From positions 1 to 64,000 of the forward strand of contig PXRG01000031.1 of the NCBI GenBank assembly GCA_003021105.1: a stretch of 64,000 bases of DNA, read 5' to 3'. Both the position numbers and the translations under genes were made by a program. Below the pieces are notes generated by a model. It worked only from the letters and a program-made list of their open reading frames with translations, was not told the origin of the DNA and made no database searches. Positions 16,461 to 24,532 of the stretch are shown piece by piece (positions within the stretch are counted from its first letter, which is position 1; the number at the start of each line of letters is the position of its first letter). This DNA is from Halobacteriales archaeon QS_1_68_17 (GTDB taxonomy: Archaea; Halobacteriota; Halobacteria; Halobacteriales; Haloarculaceae).

Positions 16461-17014
16461 TCCGGGTACGTTCCAGTGATTGCGGTTGGTTCCCGGAGAC
16501 CGAGGGTTCAGGTACGGGACGGCACTACCGACCGTGTGAGCAACCCCGATTACTCGGCGGCAGGCGTCTCTCGGGCAGCGCCCTCGGATCGGCGGCACTC
16601 GCGGTCGCGGCCGCCGTGGGATTCTCTGGCCGCGCCGCTGCCGATCCGGAACCGCAGGTGGAGGGCCGCATCGTCGCGCCCGGTGCCGTGCCCACGCCAG
16701 CGCGGTGGGGCACCGACATCGCCGGATTCTTCGTTCACATCGGTCCGCGCGTGGACCCGGCCGCGGCACAGGTTTCCGACCAGTGTGCGTTTGCCGACTG
16801 GCGGCCGAGCGAAACACGCCAGTGCGACGTGGTCCTGATAAACCGCCTCGACGAGTCGAGCGCGTCCGTCCGGCTCCCGCTGTACGTTCCCGACCGGATC
16901 GACGTCAACGCGGGCGACCTGTTCATCGTCAACCGCGTCCACCCCTGCGAGAGCGGCTACACGGGCATCGAACTCGAACAGATCGGGGCCGACCCCTCTC
17001 TCCCGTCGCAGTAG
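16418..17014 (+). CDS. Secreted protein of unknown function, start uncertain
   Basis: The open frame covers 198 codons, but the first ~45 overlap the PPOX remnant and are not protein-like. The believable part begins with a signal-like segment (GGRRLSGSALGSAALAVAAAV...AAADP), followed by a ~120-residue exported domain (FFVHIGPRVDPAAAQVSDQC, CDVVLINRL, PLYVPDRIDVNAGDLFIVNR) with three cysteines. A GTG at 16536 in another frame would give a natural VSNPDYS start, so one frameshift may separate start and body. It could be a recent pseudogene or carry a sequence error. The family is not recognised. Confidence 0.45.
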   Translation: MGDDGRAPRQRPRTIRVRSSDCGWFPETEGSGTGRHYRPCEQPRLLGGRRLSGSALGSAALAVAAAVGFSGRAAADPEPQVEGRIVAPGAVPTPARWGTDIAGFFVHIGPRVDPAAAQVSDQCAFADWRPSETRQCDVVLINRLDESSASVRLPLYVPDRIDVNAGDLFIVNRVHPCESGYTGIELEQIGADPSLPSQ

Positions 17015-17150
17015 TCCCGTTCTCGCACCCGCCCCCGCTCCCGCGCTTTCCCGACTCGCTGGTTCGCTGGCTCGCCGGCCTGTCGGCCCGCTGGCCCGTC
17101 GCCCTGCCGGTCCTCGCTCCGTTCTCCCGAGAACCCGGCGGCCGCGGGCG

Positions 17151-17294
17151 CTACAGTCCGACGAGGTCGTCGACCTCGACGTCAGTGAGCCGGCCGCCAC
17201 AGGCCCCGCAGGACTCGATGTCCCGGGGGCCCGCTCCGCCTTCCATGTGCAGGATTCCACACTCGGTACAGACCTCGATTTCTGCCTTGATCAT
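17151..17294 (-). CDS. Two-CxxC zinc microprotein (47 aa)
   Basis: 47 aa, MIKAEIEVCTECG...SCGACGGRLTDVEV. Two CxxC knuckles (CTEC and CGAC) spaced by 20 residues form one zinc site. Haloarchaea encode many such single-zinc microproteins; a few have been linked to biofilm and stress phenotypes, most are uncharacterised. The start ATG at 17294 and stop at 17151 are clear, and composition is typical of the host. It lies alone between the secreted-protein frame and MITE copy 2. Confidence 0.75.
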   Translation of the reverse strand: MIKAEIEVCTECGILHMEGGAGPRDIESCGACGGRLTDVEVDDLVGL

Positions 17295-17434
17295 GCGCCC
17301 TGGCGTTCAGATCCGACGGGCAAGTGCTTTGTGACCACTCGCCCGGTAGACACGGGGATACGGGCGTCGTGTCACCGCCGCGGAACCGCCCACCGAGAGC
17401 GGACGATACCGCCCGGTCGAGGGCGGAGCCTCAT

Positions 17435-17541
17435 AGTGATTGTTGCGACTCGTTACCGCCGAGAAGTCACAATTCGTGGGGTTCAGCCCGCGAACCAACC
17501 GTTCACGTGACGTGGTCACGAAAACAATCGCAACAATCACT
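17435..17541. mobile_element. MITE, copy 2 (107 bp, inverted relative to copy 1)
   Basis: Ends are AGTGATTGTTGCGA (17435-17448) and TCGCAACAATCACT (17528-17541). It is ~97% identical to the reverse complement of copy 1. Its right border, read on the minus strand, is TGATAGTGA, whose TGA is the stop codon of the adjoining surface-protein gene. No clear target-site duplication is visible. Confidence 0.8.
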
Positions 17542-17542
17542 A

Positions 17543-18076
17543 TCAGACTATTCGCCGGGCTGCCAGCACGCCACCGACCAGCGCGAGCAGCGCCGCGGCG
17601 ATCCCGAAGCCGGGACCCGATCCGGACGATCCGCCGTCGCCGGTCGTGGACTCGTCTTCCATCGACTCGTCCTCCATCGAATCGCCCGGCATGGCGTCGT
17701 CGGTCGTCGACGGTTCCGTCATCGTCGTGGAGTCGCCTTCCATCGACCCGTCTTCCATGGAGTCACCTTCCATCGACCCGTCTTCTATGGAGTCACCTTC
17801 CATCGAGTCATCGTTCATGGACTCGTTTTCCATGGAGTCGTCGCTCATCGACTCGTTCTCCATGGAGTCGTCTTCCATGGAGTCGCCTTCCATCGAATCG
17901 TCGAACGTGGACTCGTCGGCCATCGACTCGTTGTCGCCCATCGTTTCCCCGGTCGTCGTCTCCTCCTGTAGCGACAGGCTCGTCCCGTCGGTCGCGGCCA
18001 TCGCCGGGGCGGTCCCGACGAGCGCGGCGACCAGGACGAGCGCGATACCTGTCGTCATCCGAAGTCGGTCGGACAT
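17543..18076 (-). CDS. Secreted low-complexity surface protein with PGF-CTERM sorting signal
   Basis: 177 aa from ATG 18076; the frame is open upstream to 18175 but only this start gives a signal peptide (MTTGIALVLVAALVGTAPAMA). The mature part is dominated by pentapeptide-like repeats of the type SMEGD, SMEDD, SMENE. The C-terminus SGPGFGIAAALLALVGGVLAARR is a PGF-CTERM signal (PGF, hydrophobic helix, Arg cluster), normally processed by archaeosortase A and lipid-anchored. The repeats are rich in Ser, Asp and Met, possibly a glycosylated or cation-binding wall spacer. The stop codon is supplied by the border of MITE copy 2. Confidence 0.85.
   Translation of the reverse strand: MSDRLRMTTGIALVLVAALVGTAPAMAATDGTSLSLQEETTTGETMGDNESMADESTFDDSMEGDSMEDDSMENESMSDDSMENESMNDDSMEGDSIEDGSMEGDSMEDGSMEGDSTTMTEPSTTDDAMPGDSMEDESMEDESTTGDGGSSGSGPGFGIAAALLALVGGVLAARRIV
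17643..17910 (-). repeat. 15-bp-type tandem repeats coding for SM(E/D) pentapeptides
   Basis: Many units of the type GACTCCATGGAA/GGC or GAC occur in tandem, in 15-bp register, on the minus strand. They encode SMEGD, SMEDD and SMENE. Neighbouring units are near identical, so length changes by slippage or recombination are likely. Confidence 0.75.
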
Positions 18077-18250
18077 GACAGCCCCTGCTTCCCCGAACTC
18101 GTGTTTTACAGTTTTCTGAAATTTATCGCAACTCAGTCCGGACTCCGTTCCCCGGGCGTCCGGGATCGGTGGCAACTCCGTCCGGACTGGATCTAGAATT
18201 GGCGGCGGACACCGGAAGGCTCAACGGCACGCGGGCCGCGGAGTCGGAGG

Positions 18251-18982
18251 ATGAGCGTGCGTGGGGACTATCTCGCCGGCGCGCGGGCCGTCGCCCCGGT
18301 GCTGGTCGGCATCGTGCCGTTCGGGCTGATCGCCGGCGCGACCGCCGTGGCGGCGGGCATCCCGCCGTTCCAGGCGGTGGCGATGTCCGTGATCGTGTTC
18401 GCCGGCGCGTCACAACTGGCGGCTATCGACCTGATCGGCCGGACCGCGCCCGTCGGGGTGGTCGTCCTGACGGCCGTCGTCGTCAACCTCCGGCTGACGA
18501 TGTACAGCGCGTCCATCGCGCCCTACTTCCGGGGGTTCCGGGCCCCCGCGAAGTGGATCAGCGCGTACGTCCTGACGGACCAGGCGTACGCGCTGTCGCT
18601 GACCGAGTTCCGGGAGACCGCGCCCGACGAGCGGAGCCGGCTGTGGTTCTACCTCGGTGCGGCGACGCCGCTGTGGCTCGTCTGGCAGGTCGCCACGGCG
18701 GTCGGCGCCGTCCTCGGCGCGAGCGTCCCCGAGGGCCTCTCGCTCGGCTTCGCGGTCCCGCTGACGTTTCTCGCCCTGCTGTTTCCCGCGATCGAGGACC
18801 GGCCGACGGCGGGCGCGGCGCTGGTCGCCGGCGTCGTCGCCGTCGCCGGCGCGCCGCTGCCGTTCAATCTCGGCCTCGTCGCCGCGGCGATCGCCGGCGT
18901 CGCGGCCGGCACCCTCCTGGAGATGCGGGCTGGCACGTTCCCGACGACCGGGCACGTCCCGGACGACGGTGAGTCGGCATGA
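18251..18982 (+). CDS. azlC: AzlC-family branched-chain amino acid permease
   Basis: 243 aa, with about seven hydrophobic helices. The N-terminal LVGIVPFGLIAGATAVAAGIP and FAGASQLAAIDLIG with LRLTMYSASIAPYFRG are typical of AzlC, the large subunit of an exporter for branched-chain amino acids and analogues. Its stop overlaps the azlD start by 4 bp (ATGA), so the two are translationally coupled. No regulator is adjacent. Confidence 0.92.
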   Translation: MSVRGDYLAGARAVAPVLVGIVPFGLIAGATAVAAGIPPFQAVAMSVIVFAGASQLAAIDLIGRTAPVGVVVLTAVVVNLRLTMYSASIAPYFRGFRAPAKWISAYVLTDQAYALSLTEFRETAPDERSRLWFYLGAATPLWLVWQVATAVGAVLGASVPEGLSLGFAVPLTFLALLFPAIEDRPTAGAALVAGVVAVAGAPLPFNLGLVAAAIAGVAAGTLLEMRAGTFPTTGHVPDDGESA

Positions 18983-19323
18983 CTACGGCCTACGACCCCC
19001 GGACGATCTGGCTGATCATCCTCGCGGCGGGGCTCGGGACCTACGTGCTCCGGCTCTCGTTTATCCTGCTTTTCGGCCGGATTCGACAGCTCCCGCCGAC
19101 CGTCGAGGGCCTGCTCCGGTTCGTGCCCGCGGCGGTCCTCGCGGCGCTGGTCGTCCCCGCCGTCGTCTCGCTCTCGCTGACTCCCGCCCCGGCGCTGTCG
19201 TTCCGGACCGGGCGCGTTCTGGCGGCGGTCATCGCGGCGCTTGTCGCCTGGCGAACCGGGAACATCCTGGCGACCATCGGCGTCGGCATGGCTGCGCTGT
19301 GGGGCTTCGGGGCGCTCGGATAA
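18979..19323 (+). CDS. azlD: AzlD-family transport protein, partner of AzlC
   Basis: 114 aa with four hydrophobic helices (IWLIILAAGLGTYVLRLSFIL and LLRFVPAAVLAALVVPAVV among them), the length and pattern of AzlD. It is the small subunit of the AzlCD exporter and is coupled to azlC by an ATGA overlap. The last segment TGNILATIGVGMAALWGFGALG is a typical end for the family. Confidence 0.92.
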   Translation: MTTAYDPRTIWLIILAAGLGTYVLRLSFILLFGRIRQLPPTVEGLLRFVPAAVLAALVVPAVVSLSLTPAPALSFRTGRVLAAVIAALVAWRTGNILATIGVGMAALWGFGALG

Positions 19324-19390
19324 ATAGAACAGTTCGCCCGGGTGGCCGTCGGGCGGGCGGTCCGTGGTGGCGGCTCCTCCCGCGGCGTCC

Positions 19391-19729
19391 CTACTCTTCT
19401 TCCTCTTCTTCCTCTTCTTCCTCTTCTTCGGACGGTTGCAGGAGGACGAGCACCTCCCAGGTGTTCCTGGCGGCGTTGAAGAGGCTGTTCAGGACGTAGT
19501 CGTTTTCCCCGAGTCGGATCGGCTGCTGGGGGTGCGTGAGTGTCACCCACTGGAGCGTCGGCGTCGAGACCCGGGCCTCGGCGAGCGACTGCTGGCCCCG
19601 GGGTATCTGGGGCTGTGATTGCCCCGCTGGCGGTTGCTGTTCGGGGGCGGACTGGGCGGCTCCCTGTCCCGGCGGCTGGCTTTGCGGTGCGGGCTGTCCG
19701 GGTTGCCCCGGCTGGTTTCCGTAGGACAT
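19391..19729 (-). CDS. Q/P-rich protein ending in a poly-glutamate tail
   Basis: 112 aa from ATG 19729; an upstream in-frame ATG at 19756 is also possible. Residues 1-50 are Gln/Pro/Gly-rich and unstructured. Residues ~50-98 (TPTLQWVTLTHPQQPIRLGENDYVLNSLFNAARNTWEVLVLLQPS) look like a small folded domain. The tail is about 13 consecutive Glu, encoded by a TCTTCC microsatellite (19393-19430). The folded part resembles uncharacterised haloarchaeal proteins that I cannot name. The tail length is likely variable between strains. Confidence 0.6.
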   Translation of the reverse strand: MSYGNQPGQPGQPAPQSQPPGQGAAQSAPEQQPPAGQSQPQIPRGQQSLAEARVSTPTLQWVTLTHPQQPIRLGENDYVLNSLFNAARNTWEVLVLLQPSEEEEEEEEEEEE

Positions 19730-20282
19730 GTGTCCCGTTACCTTTCCGGTAGTCACGCGGAAAAGCCCGGTGGTCGTCCGACGGTTCGCCGGACGACGTC
19801 GTCGACGCTCTCCCGTTTGTCCCCGTCCGAAAACGGCATCGCCGCGACAGCGCCCTCGCCGCCCCTACAGCTACAGCCAGGCGTCCGCACCGCGGAACCC
19901 GCGGCCTCTCGCCTCCCCGACCGGCGCGTCCCCGTGACGCTTCCCCGCGAAAAAAGCGGTCGACCGGTCGTTAGCCGGTGATGTTCGTGTCGCCACCGGG
20001 AGTCTCGGGCACCCTTCACTACCGCCCGGAGCAGAAAAAAGCGCGCGGCGCGTTGTTCCCCGGCGGCATCGAAATCTACCGCCCCGCGAGTTGTCGCGGC
20101 CGCATCCGGACGATCCGTCGCACGCGGGCCGTTCGTTTTCTCGCCGATTTGCAACGACTGGCCCCGACTCGTCGGAATCCGTCACCGACTGGTTGCCGGC
20201 TCCCACGGTCGTCGTTTTCGGGGACAACACTCCCCGGCATCGTGTCGAAGCGCGTAAGGGTCCCGCCGTCGTTGGGGGTCAC
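19730..20282. other. Intergenic, no gene seen
   Basis: About 550 bp with no convincing gene on either strand. Open frames are Arg/Pro-rich shadows. A 28-codon frame on the minus strand (19839-19753) cannot be supported. No inverted repeats or RNA genes were noticed. Confidence 0.4.
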
Positions 20283-20849
20283 ATGTGGCCCTGGGGACAC
20301 CTCGCCGTCGGGTACATCTGTTTCTCCGTGTACTGTCGCGGCCGGTCCGGACTCCCGCCCGCCTCGCTCCCCGCGCTGGCCGCCGCCTTCGGATCACAGT
20401 TCCCCGACCTCGTCGACAAACCGCTGGCCTGGACGTTCGCGGTGTTGCCAAACGGCCGGTCGCTGGCCCACTCGCTTCTGGTCGCGGCGGTCGTGCTGAC
20501 GGTCGTCGTCGCACTCGCCCGCCGGGTCCGGCGGCCGCTGGTCGGCGTCGGGTTCGCGGTCGGCTACGTCTCACACTCGCTGGCCGACGCGCTCTACCCC
20601 GCGATCGAGGGCGACGTCGTCGACCTCGGCTACCTCGCCTGGCCGCTGGTCCCGGCCGTCGGGTACGAGACCGAACAGAGCTTCGTCGCACACTTCATGG
20701 CTCTGGAGCCGTCGCCCATGCTCGCGTTCGAACTGGTGCTGGTCGTCGCGGCGGTGCTCCTGTGGCGCGCCGACGGCTACCCGGGCCTGTGGACGGTCCT
20801 GCCCCGGCGGCCCGCCGAGGGCGACCCCGACCGCCGGCCCGAGCGGTAG
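20283..20849 (+). CDS. Membrane-bound metal-dependent hydrolase (YdjM/DUF457 type)
   Basis: 188 aa from ATG 20283; the open frame runs further upstream but WPWGHLAVGYICFSVYCRG is the normal start of the family. His in WGHLAVGY, FGSQFPDLVDKPLAW and SLAHSLLVAAVV carry the His/Asp residues thought to bind metal, and GYVSHSLADALYP adds another His and Asp. Three or four membrane helices are present. YdjM-like proteins are widespread inner-membrane proteins without an agreed substrate. It is convergent with the dehydrogenase gene, 1 bp apart. Confidence 0.8.
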   Translation: MWPWGHLAVGYICFSVYCRGRSGLPPASLPALAAAFGSQFPDLVDKPLAWTFAVLPNGRSLAHSLLVAAVVLTVVVALARRVRRPLVGVGFAVGYVSHSLADALYPAIEGDVVDLGYLAWPLVPAVGYETEQSFVAHFMALEPSPMLAFELVLVVAAVLLWRADGYPGLWTVLPRRPAEGDPDRRPER

Positions 20850-20850
20850 C

Positions 20851-23547
20851 CTACCAGGTCAACCCCTCGTAGGTGATCCCCGCCCGCCGTTCGATCGCCC
20901 GCCGCCCGTCCACGACGACCGGGTCGGCCATCGCGTCGAACTCGGCGTCGAGCGTCCCGAACTCGTCCCAGCCGGTCACGACGACCGCGCCGTGGGTGCC
21001 CGCCAGCGCGTCGGCCGCCGAGTCGGCGTACTCGACGCCGGGGAACCGCTCGCGCATCGCCCCGGCCGCGACCGGGTCGTAGGCGACGACGTCGGCTCCC
21101 CGTTCCTGCAGTCCCTCGATGACCGGGATCGCCCGCGAGTTCCTGATGTCGTCGGTGCCCGGCTTGAACGCCAGCCCCAGCACCGCGACCCGCTTCCCGG
21201 CGACGTCGACGTGGTCGTCGAGCAACGCCAGCAGCCGCTCGGGCTGGCGGTCGTTGACCGCCACGGCGGACTCGAGCATCCGCGGTTCGTAGCCGGCCTC
21301 GCGGGCGGCGTGGACGAGCGCTTTCACGTCCTTGGGGAAGCAGTTGTGGACCACAACACCATCAGTCGTCACGAACGTGTGTGTGTCCGCAACTTCCAGT
21401 GAGTACACGTCGACTTCGTCTTGCGTAACGGAGACATCACGCACCGCTACGGTCGTATAGGATGCTCCGACATCGTGGTCTGTCGGACGGATATCCCGAT
21501 CGTAACTGGCGAGACGACGCTCAATCTTCTCCCGTTCGGCCGGTAGAAACATGTCCTTCAACGCCGCGATTTGGCGTTTCGAACGTATCCGGATGCAATG
21601 CGCCGGTTGCGTCGATTTTTGGGATTGCGAGGGTTTATAGCTCGGAACGATCCCGAGGCTGTGCAGGAGGAACTGCATCCCCTGAACGAGTTCCTCACTT
21701 ACCGATCCGTACTCGTAGACAACGGCATTCGAACGGCTCGTGTACTCGATGTATCCGTCCCCACGGAACAGTCCGGAAAGAAGCGCCTTCCGATGGCTCT
21801 CCGGTTCTTGATATGCAAGATCGGGAATACGTGCCGAGTACGATCCAGTACCGCACCCGAGCCACTCAAGGAAGTATGCGAGGACGCGGCTAGAAACTTC
21901 TATCTGCGTCGCGGTTTCTTGTGTTTCTGTACGATACCGTATACCGTGCTCCTCGAGATACGATTCGACATCTGCGACGTACTTTTCTTCGTCAGTTGGG
22001 TGGAAACTCAGGAAGATACGTCGACGCCTCGTCGAATTCTCGTCGTGTATATGTCCCTCACTCAGGTAATACCCGATAAATCGCCAGAAATTTTCGTCCG
22101 CGGAAAGTACCGCAGGGACGTATGCCTGGCCGCCGCCAACTGCCGTGTAGAGACCGACGTCAGTCCGGTCTAGTGGTAATTCGTCCTCGAACTCGAGAAA
22201 TATATCGAGTATGATGTAGTTGTTGCGGACAAATTCGTGAACCTTGTCGTCGCTGAACCGGTCGTTGTACTCGGACAGTACGTCTCTCAATTGGCTTTTG
22301 ATCGATTCGAAATCGAACGACGGCTTCAGATACACGCCCTCGTTGTCGAAGGCTGGCGATGCGTCGACGATATCAATGAGATCGAACGATCCGACGAGAT
22401 CACACGGCAAGCCTGTCTGGACTGGTAGCTTGTCGCCCTCCGCGAGCGACTTCGCCTCTCGAATGATGGTGTTTCCCTCCGCGACAGTTACCATCGGATG
22501 GTCGTGAGTGACGATCACTTCTTTGTTCATCCCGGTCCGAATCGCATGGAGTTCGCCATCGTATGTCCGTCGTGTCGCGGCTGTGACTGGCTTGAATACG
22601 AACTCTCCGTCCGAGTCACAACTGAGGACGGAGACATTATCCGTCGGACTGTCGGCCGCGTATCGGTCAAAAAACTCCGCAAGCGTGAGGAGGTGCGTCC
22701 CGGTTTCGTCTTTAGCTATGACCCGCTGGTCGCCTGTGAGACAGCTCCCTCCCCAGCCGACGCCGCTCCGGAGGAACTTCGCGCCGATGCGGTCGTCGAG
22801 TCCGATGGCCTCGGCGACCTCGTAGGCGTCGACGCCGTACTCCTTGCAGACGTTCCCGAGGTCGTTGATCAGCGAGACCTTCGCCGCGAGGAAGGCGTTG
22901 TTCGCGTACTTGATCATCTCGGCCTCGCGCCGCCCCGTCTCGACGACCGGCGTGTCCCACTCGGCGACGAGCGGTTCGTAGATCTCGGCCAGCAGGTCGA
23001 GCGCCCGCTCGTCGCCGTCCGTGCCGAGGACGATCTTGTCGGGGTCCATGAAGTCGTCGACCGCCGACCCCTCGCGCTGGAACTCCGGGTTGACCGCGAC
23101 GCCGAACGCCTCGCCGGCGGTCTTCCCCGATGCCTCTTCGAGGATCGGCGTCAGCACGTCCTCGGTCGTGCCGGGGATCACGGTGCTTTTGACGACGACC
23201 AGGTGGTAGTCCGGCTTCGTCGCCAGCGCCTCGCCCACGGCGCGTGCGCCCGCCTCCATCACCGAGAGGTCGATGCTCCCGTCCTCGTTTGCCGGCGTCG
23301 GGAGCGCCAGAATCGTCACGTCCGTCCCGCGGATTGCCCCGTAGTCGGTGGTCGCTTGCAGGCGGTCCCCGCCGTAGGCCTCGACCAGCGGATCGAGGCC
23401 GGGTTCGTGGATCGGCCCCCGGCCATCGTTGAGCGCCGCGACGACCTCCTCGTCGACGTCGACGGCCGTCACCTCGTGGCCCAGATCCGCCAGACAGGCC
23501 GCGACCGTGGTCCCGACGTAACCGCTCCCGACGATGCTGACGCGCAT
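20851..23547 (-). CDS. UDP-glucose/GDP-mannose-type dehydrogenase interrupted by an intein
   Basis: 898 aa precursor from ATG 23547 (MRVSIVGSGYVGTTVAACLAD, the NAD-binding Rossmann start; an upstream ATG at 23631 is unlikely). Residues 1-268 and 736-898 are the extein, together 431 aa, the normal size for UDP-glucose 6-dehydrogenase. NPEFQREGSAVDDFMDPDKIVLG and KYANNAFLAAKVSLINDLGN are family signatures. The catalytic motif GGS-CFPKDV is split exactly before its Cys by a 467-aa intein, so the enzyme is inactive until splicing. It should oxidise a UDP-hexose to the uronate for surface glycans. The next genes, a nucleotidyltransferase and an epimerase, are divergent. Confidence 0.93.
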   Translation of the reverse strand: MRVSIVGSGYVGTTVAACLADLGHEVTAVDVDEEVVAALNDGRGPIHEPGLDPLVEAYGGDRLQATTDYGAIRGTDVTILALPTPANEDGSIDLSVMEAGARAVGEALATKPDYHLVVVKSTVIPGTTEDVLTPILEEASGKTAGEAFGVAVNPEFQREGSAVDDFMDPDKIVLGTDGDERALDLLAEIYEPLVAEWDTPVVETGRREAEMIKYANNAFLAAKVSLINDLGNVCKEYGVDAYEVAEAIGLDDRIGAKFLRSGVGWGGSCLTGDQRVIAKDETGTHLLTLAEFFDRYAADSPTDNVSVLSCDSDGEFVFKPVTAATRRTYDGELHAIRTGMNKEVIVTHDHPMVTVAEGNTIIREAKSLAEGDKLPVQTGLPCDLVGSFDLIDIVDASPAFDNEGVYLKPSFDFESIKSQLRDVLSEYNDRFSDDKVHEFVRNNYIILDIFLEFEDELPLDRTDVGLYTAVGGGQAYVPAVLSADENFWRFIGYYLSEGHIHDENSTRRRRIFLSFHPTDEEKYVADVESYLEEHGIRYRTETQETATQIEVSSRVLAYFLEWLGCGTGSYSARIPDLAYQEPESHRKALLSGLFRGDGYIEYTSRSNAVVYEYGSVSEELVQGMQFLLHSLGIVPSYKPSQSQKSTQPAHCIRIRSKRQIAALKDMFLPAEREKIERRLASYDRDIRPTDHDVGASYTTVAVRDVSVTQDEVDVYSLEVADTHTFVTTDGVVVHNCFPKDVKALVHAAREAGYEPRMLESAVAVNDRQPERLLALLDDHVDVAGKRVAVLGLAFKPGTDDIRNSRAIPVIEGLQERGADVVAYDPVAAGAMRERFPGVEYADSAADALAGTHGAVVVTGWDEFGTLDAEFDAMADPVVVDGRRAIERRAGITYEGLTW
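21343..22743 (-). other. Intein with LAGLIDADG homing endonuclease, in the dehydrogenase active site
   Basis: 467 aa starting CLTGDQRVIAKD (block A Cys1) and ending VVVHN, followed by Cys+1 of the extein. Block B is VTHDHP at residues 78-83 with the Thr and His needed for the first step. The terminal His-Asn pair and the following Cys are intact, so splicing should work. Two dodecapeptide motifs, FIGYYLSEG (222-230) and LLSGLFRGDG (321-330), mark a LAGLIDADG homing endonuclease; Glu replaces Asp in the first. Intein codons are AT-richer than the extein, as expected for recent horizontal homing. Confidence 0.93.
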
Positions 23548-23703
23548 TGGTGGCCATTCCGCGGCGACGGTCTTGAGGATTCGGATGCGTCGGCGGCTAT
23601 CCCCGTCGGTCCCGCCGTTGTGCGATCCCACGACCCCACGATCCCACGATCCCGTGTCCCGGTAGGAAAAAGGTATTTAGTCGCTGACCGGGACCGTTCT
23701 TCC

Positions 23704-24450
23704 ATGAAGGCCGTCGTGCTGGCCGCCGGCGAGGGGACGCGACTGCGGCCGATCACCGAGGACAAACCCAAGGGGATGGTCGAGGTCGACGGGAAACCGC
23801 TCCTGACCCGCTGTTTCGAGCAGCTGGTCGAGCTGGGCGCGGACGAACTGCTCGTCGTGGTCGGCTACATGAAAGAATCGATCATCAGCCACTACGGCGA
23901 CGCGTTCGACGGCGTGCCGATCACCTACGCCCACCAGCGCGAACAGAAGGGGCTGGCGCACGCGCTGCTGACCGTCGAGGACCACATCGAGGACGACTTC
24001 ATGCTCATGCTGGGAGACAACGTCTTCGACGCCAACCTCCGGGACGTGCTCAACCGCCAGCGGGAGTCGCGCGCGGACGCTGCTTTCCTCGTCGAGGAGG
24101 TCCCGCCGGAGGAGGCCAGTCGGTACGGGGTCTGTGACACCAACGACTACGGCGAGATCGTCGAGGTCGTCGAGAAACCCGAGGACCCGCCGACGAACCT
24201 CGTGATGACCGGCTTCTACACGTTCACGCCCGCCATCCTCCACGCCTGCCACCTCGTCCAGCCCTCGAACCGCGGCGAGTACGAACTCTCCGAGGCGGTG
24301 GACCTGCTGATCCGCTCGGGACGGACAATCGACGCCATCCGGATGGAGGGATGGCGGATCGACGTCGGGTATCCCGAGGACCGCGAGGAGGCCGAACGCC
24401 GCCTCCGCGAGGCCCGGGGGACGGTCGACGACGGGGCGGAGGCCGACTGA
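23704..24450 (+). CDS. Sugar-1-phosphate nucleotidyltransferase (UTP/dTTP-glucose type)
   Basis: 248 aa from ATG 23704. MKAVVLAAGEGTRLRPITEDKPKGMVEVDGKPLL is the nucleotide-binding signature, and LMLGDNVFDANL is the acidic metal site. VEVVEKPEDPPTNLVMTGFYTFTP and WRIDVGYPEDREEAERRL complete the family. It makes NDP-sugar from sugar-1-phosphate. Divergent from the dehydrogenase and followed by the epimerase, it likely supplies UDP-glucose for the uronate and glycan route (AglF-like in haloarchaea). The base specificity cannot be read from sequence alone. Confidence 0.9.
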   Translation: MKAVVLAAGEGTRLRPITEDKPKGMVEVDGKPLLTRCFEQLVELGADELLVVVGYMKESIISHYGDAFDGVPITYAHQREQKGLAHALLTVEDHIEDDFMLMLGDNVFDANLRDVLNRQRESRADAAFLVEEVPPEEASRYGVCDTNDYGEIVEVVEKPEDPPTNLVMTGFYTFTPAILHACHLVQPSNRGEYELSEAVDLLIRSGRTIDAIRMEGWRIDVGYPEDREEAERRLREARGTVDDGAEAD

Positions 24451-24532
24451 CGTCGCCCGCGGGGACGTCGGTCGCGGGTCCGCCGGCCGCCGCCTCAACG
24501 GTTTTTTGTCCCGCGGACGACTCGCCCCGACA

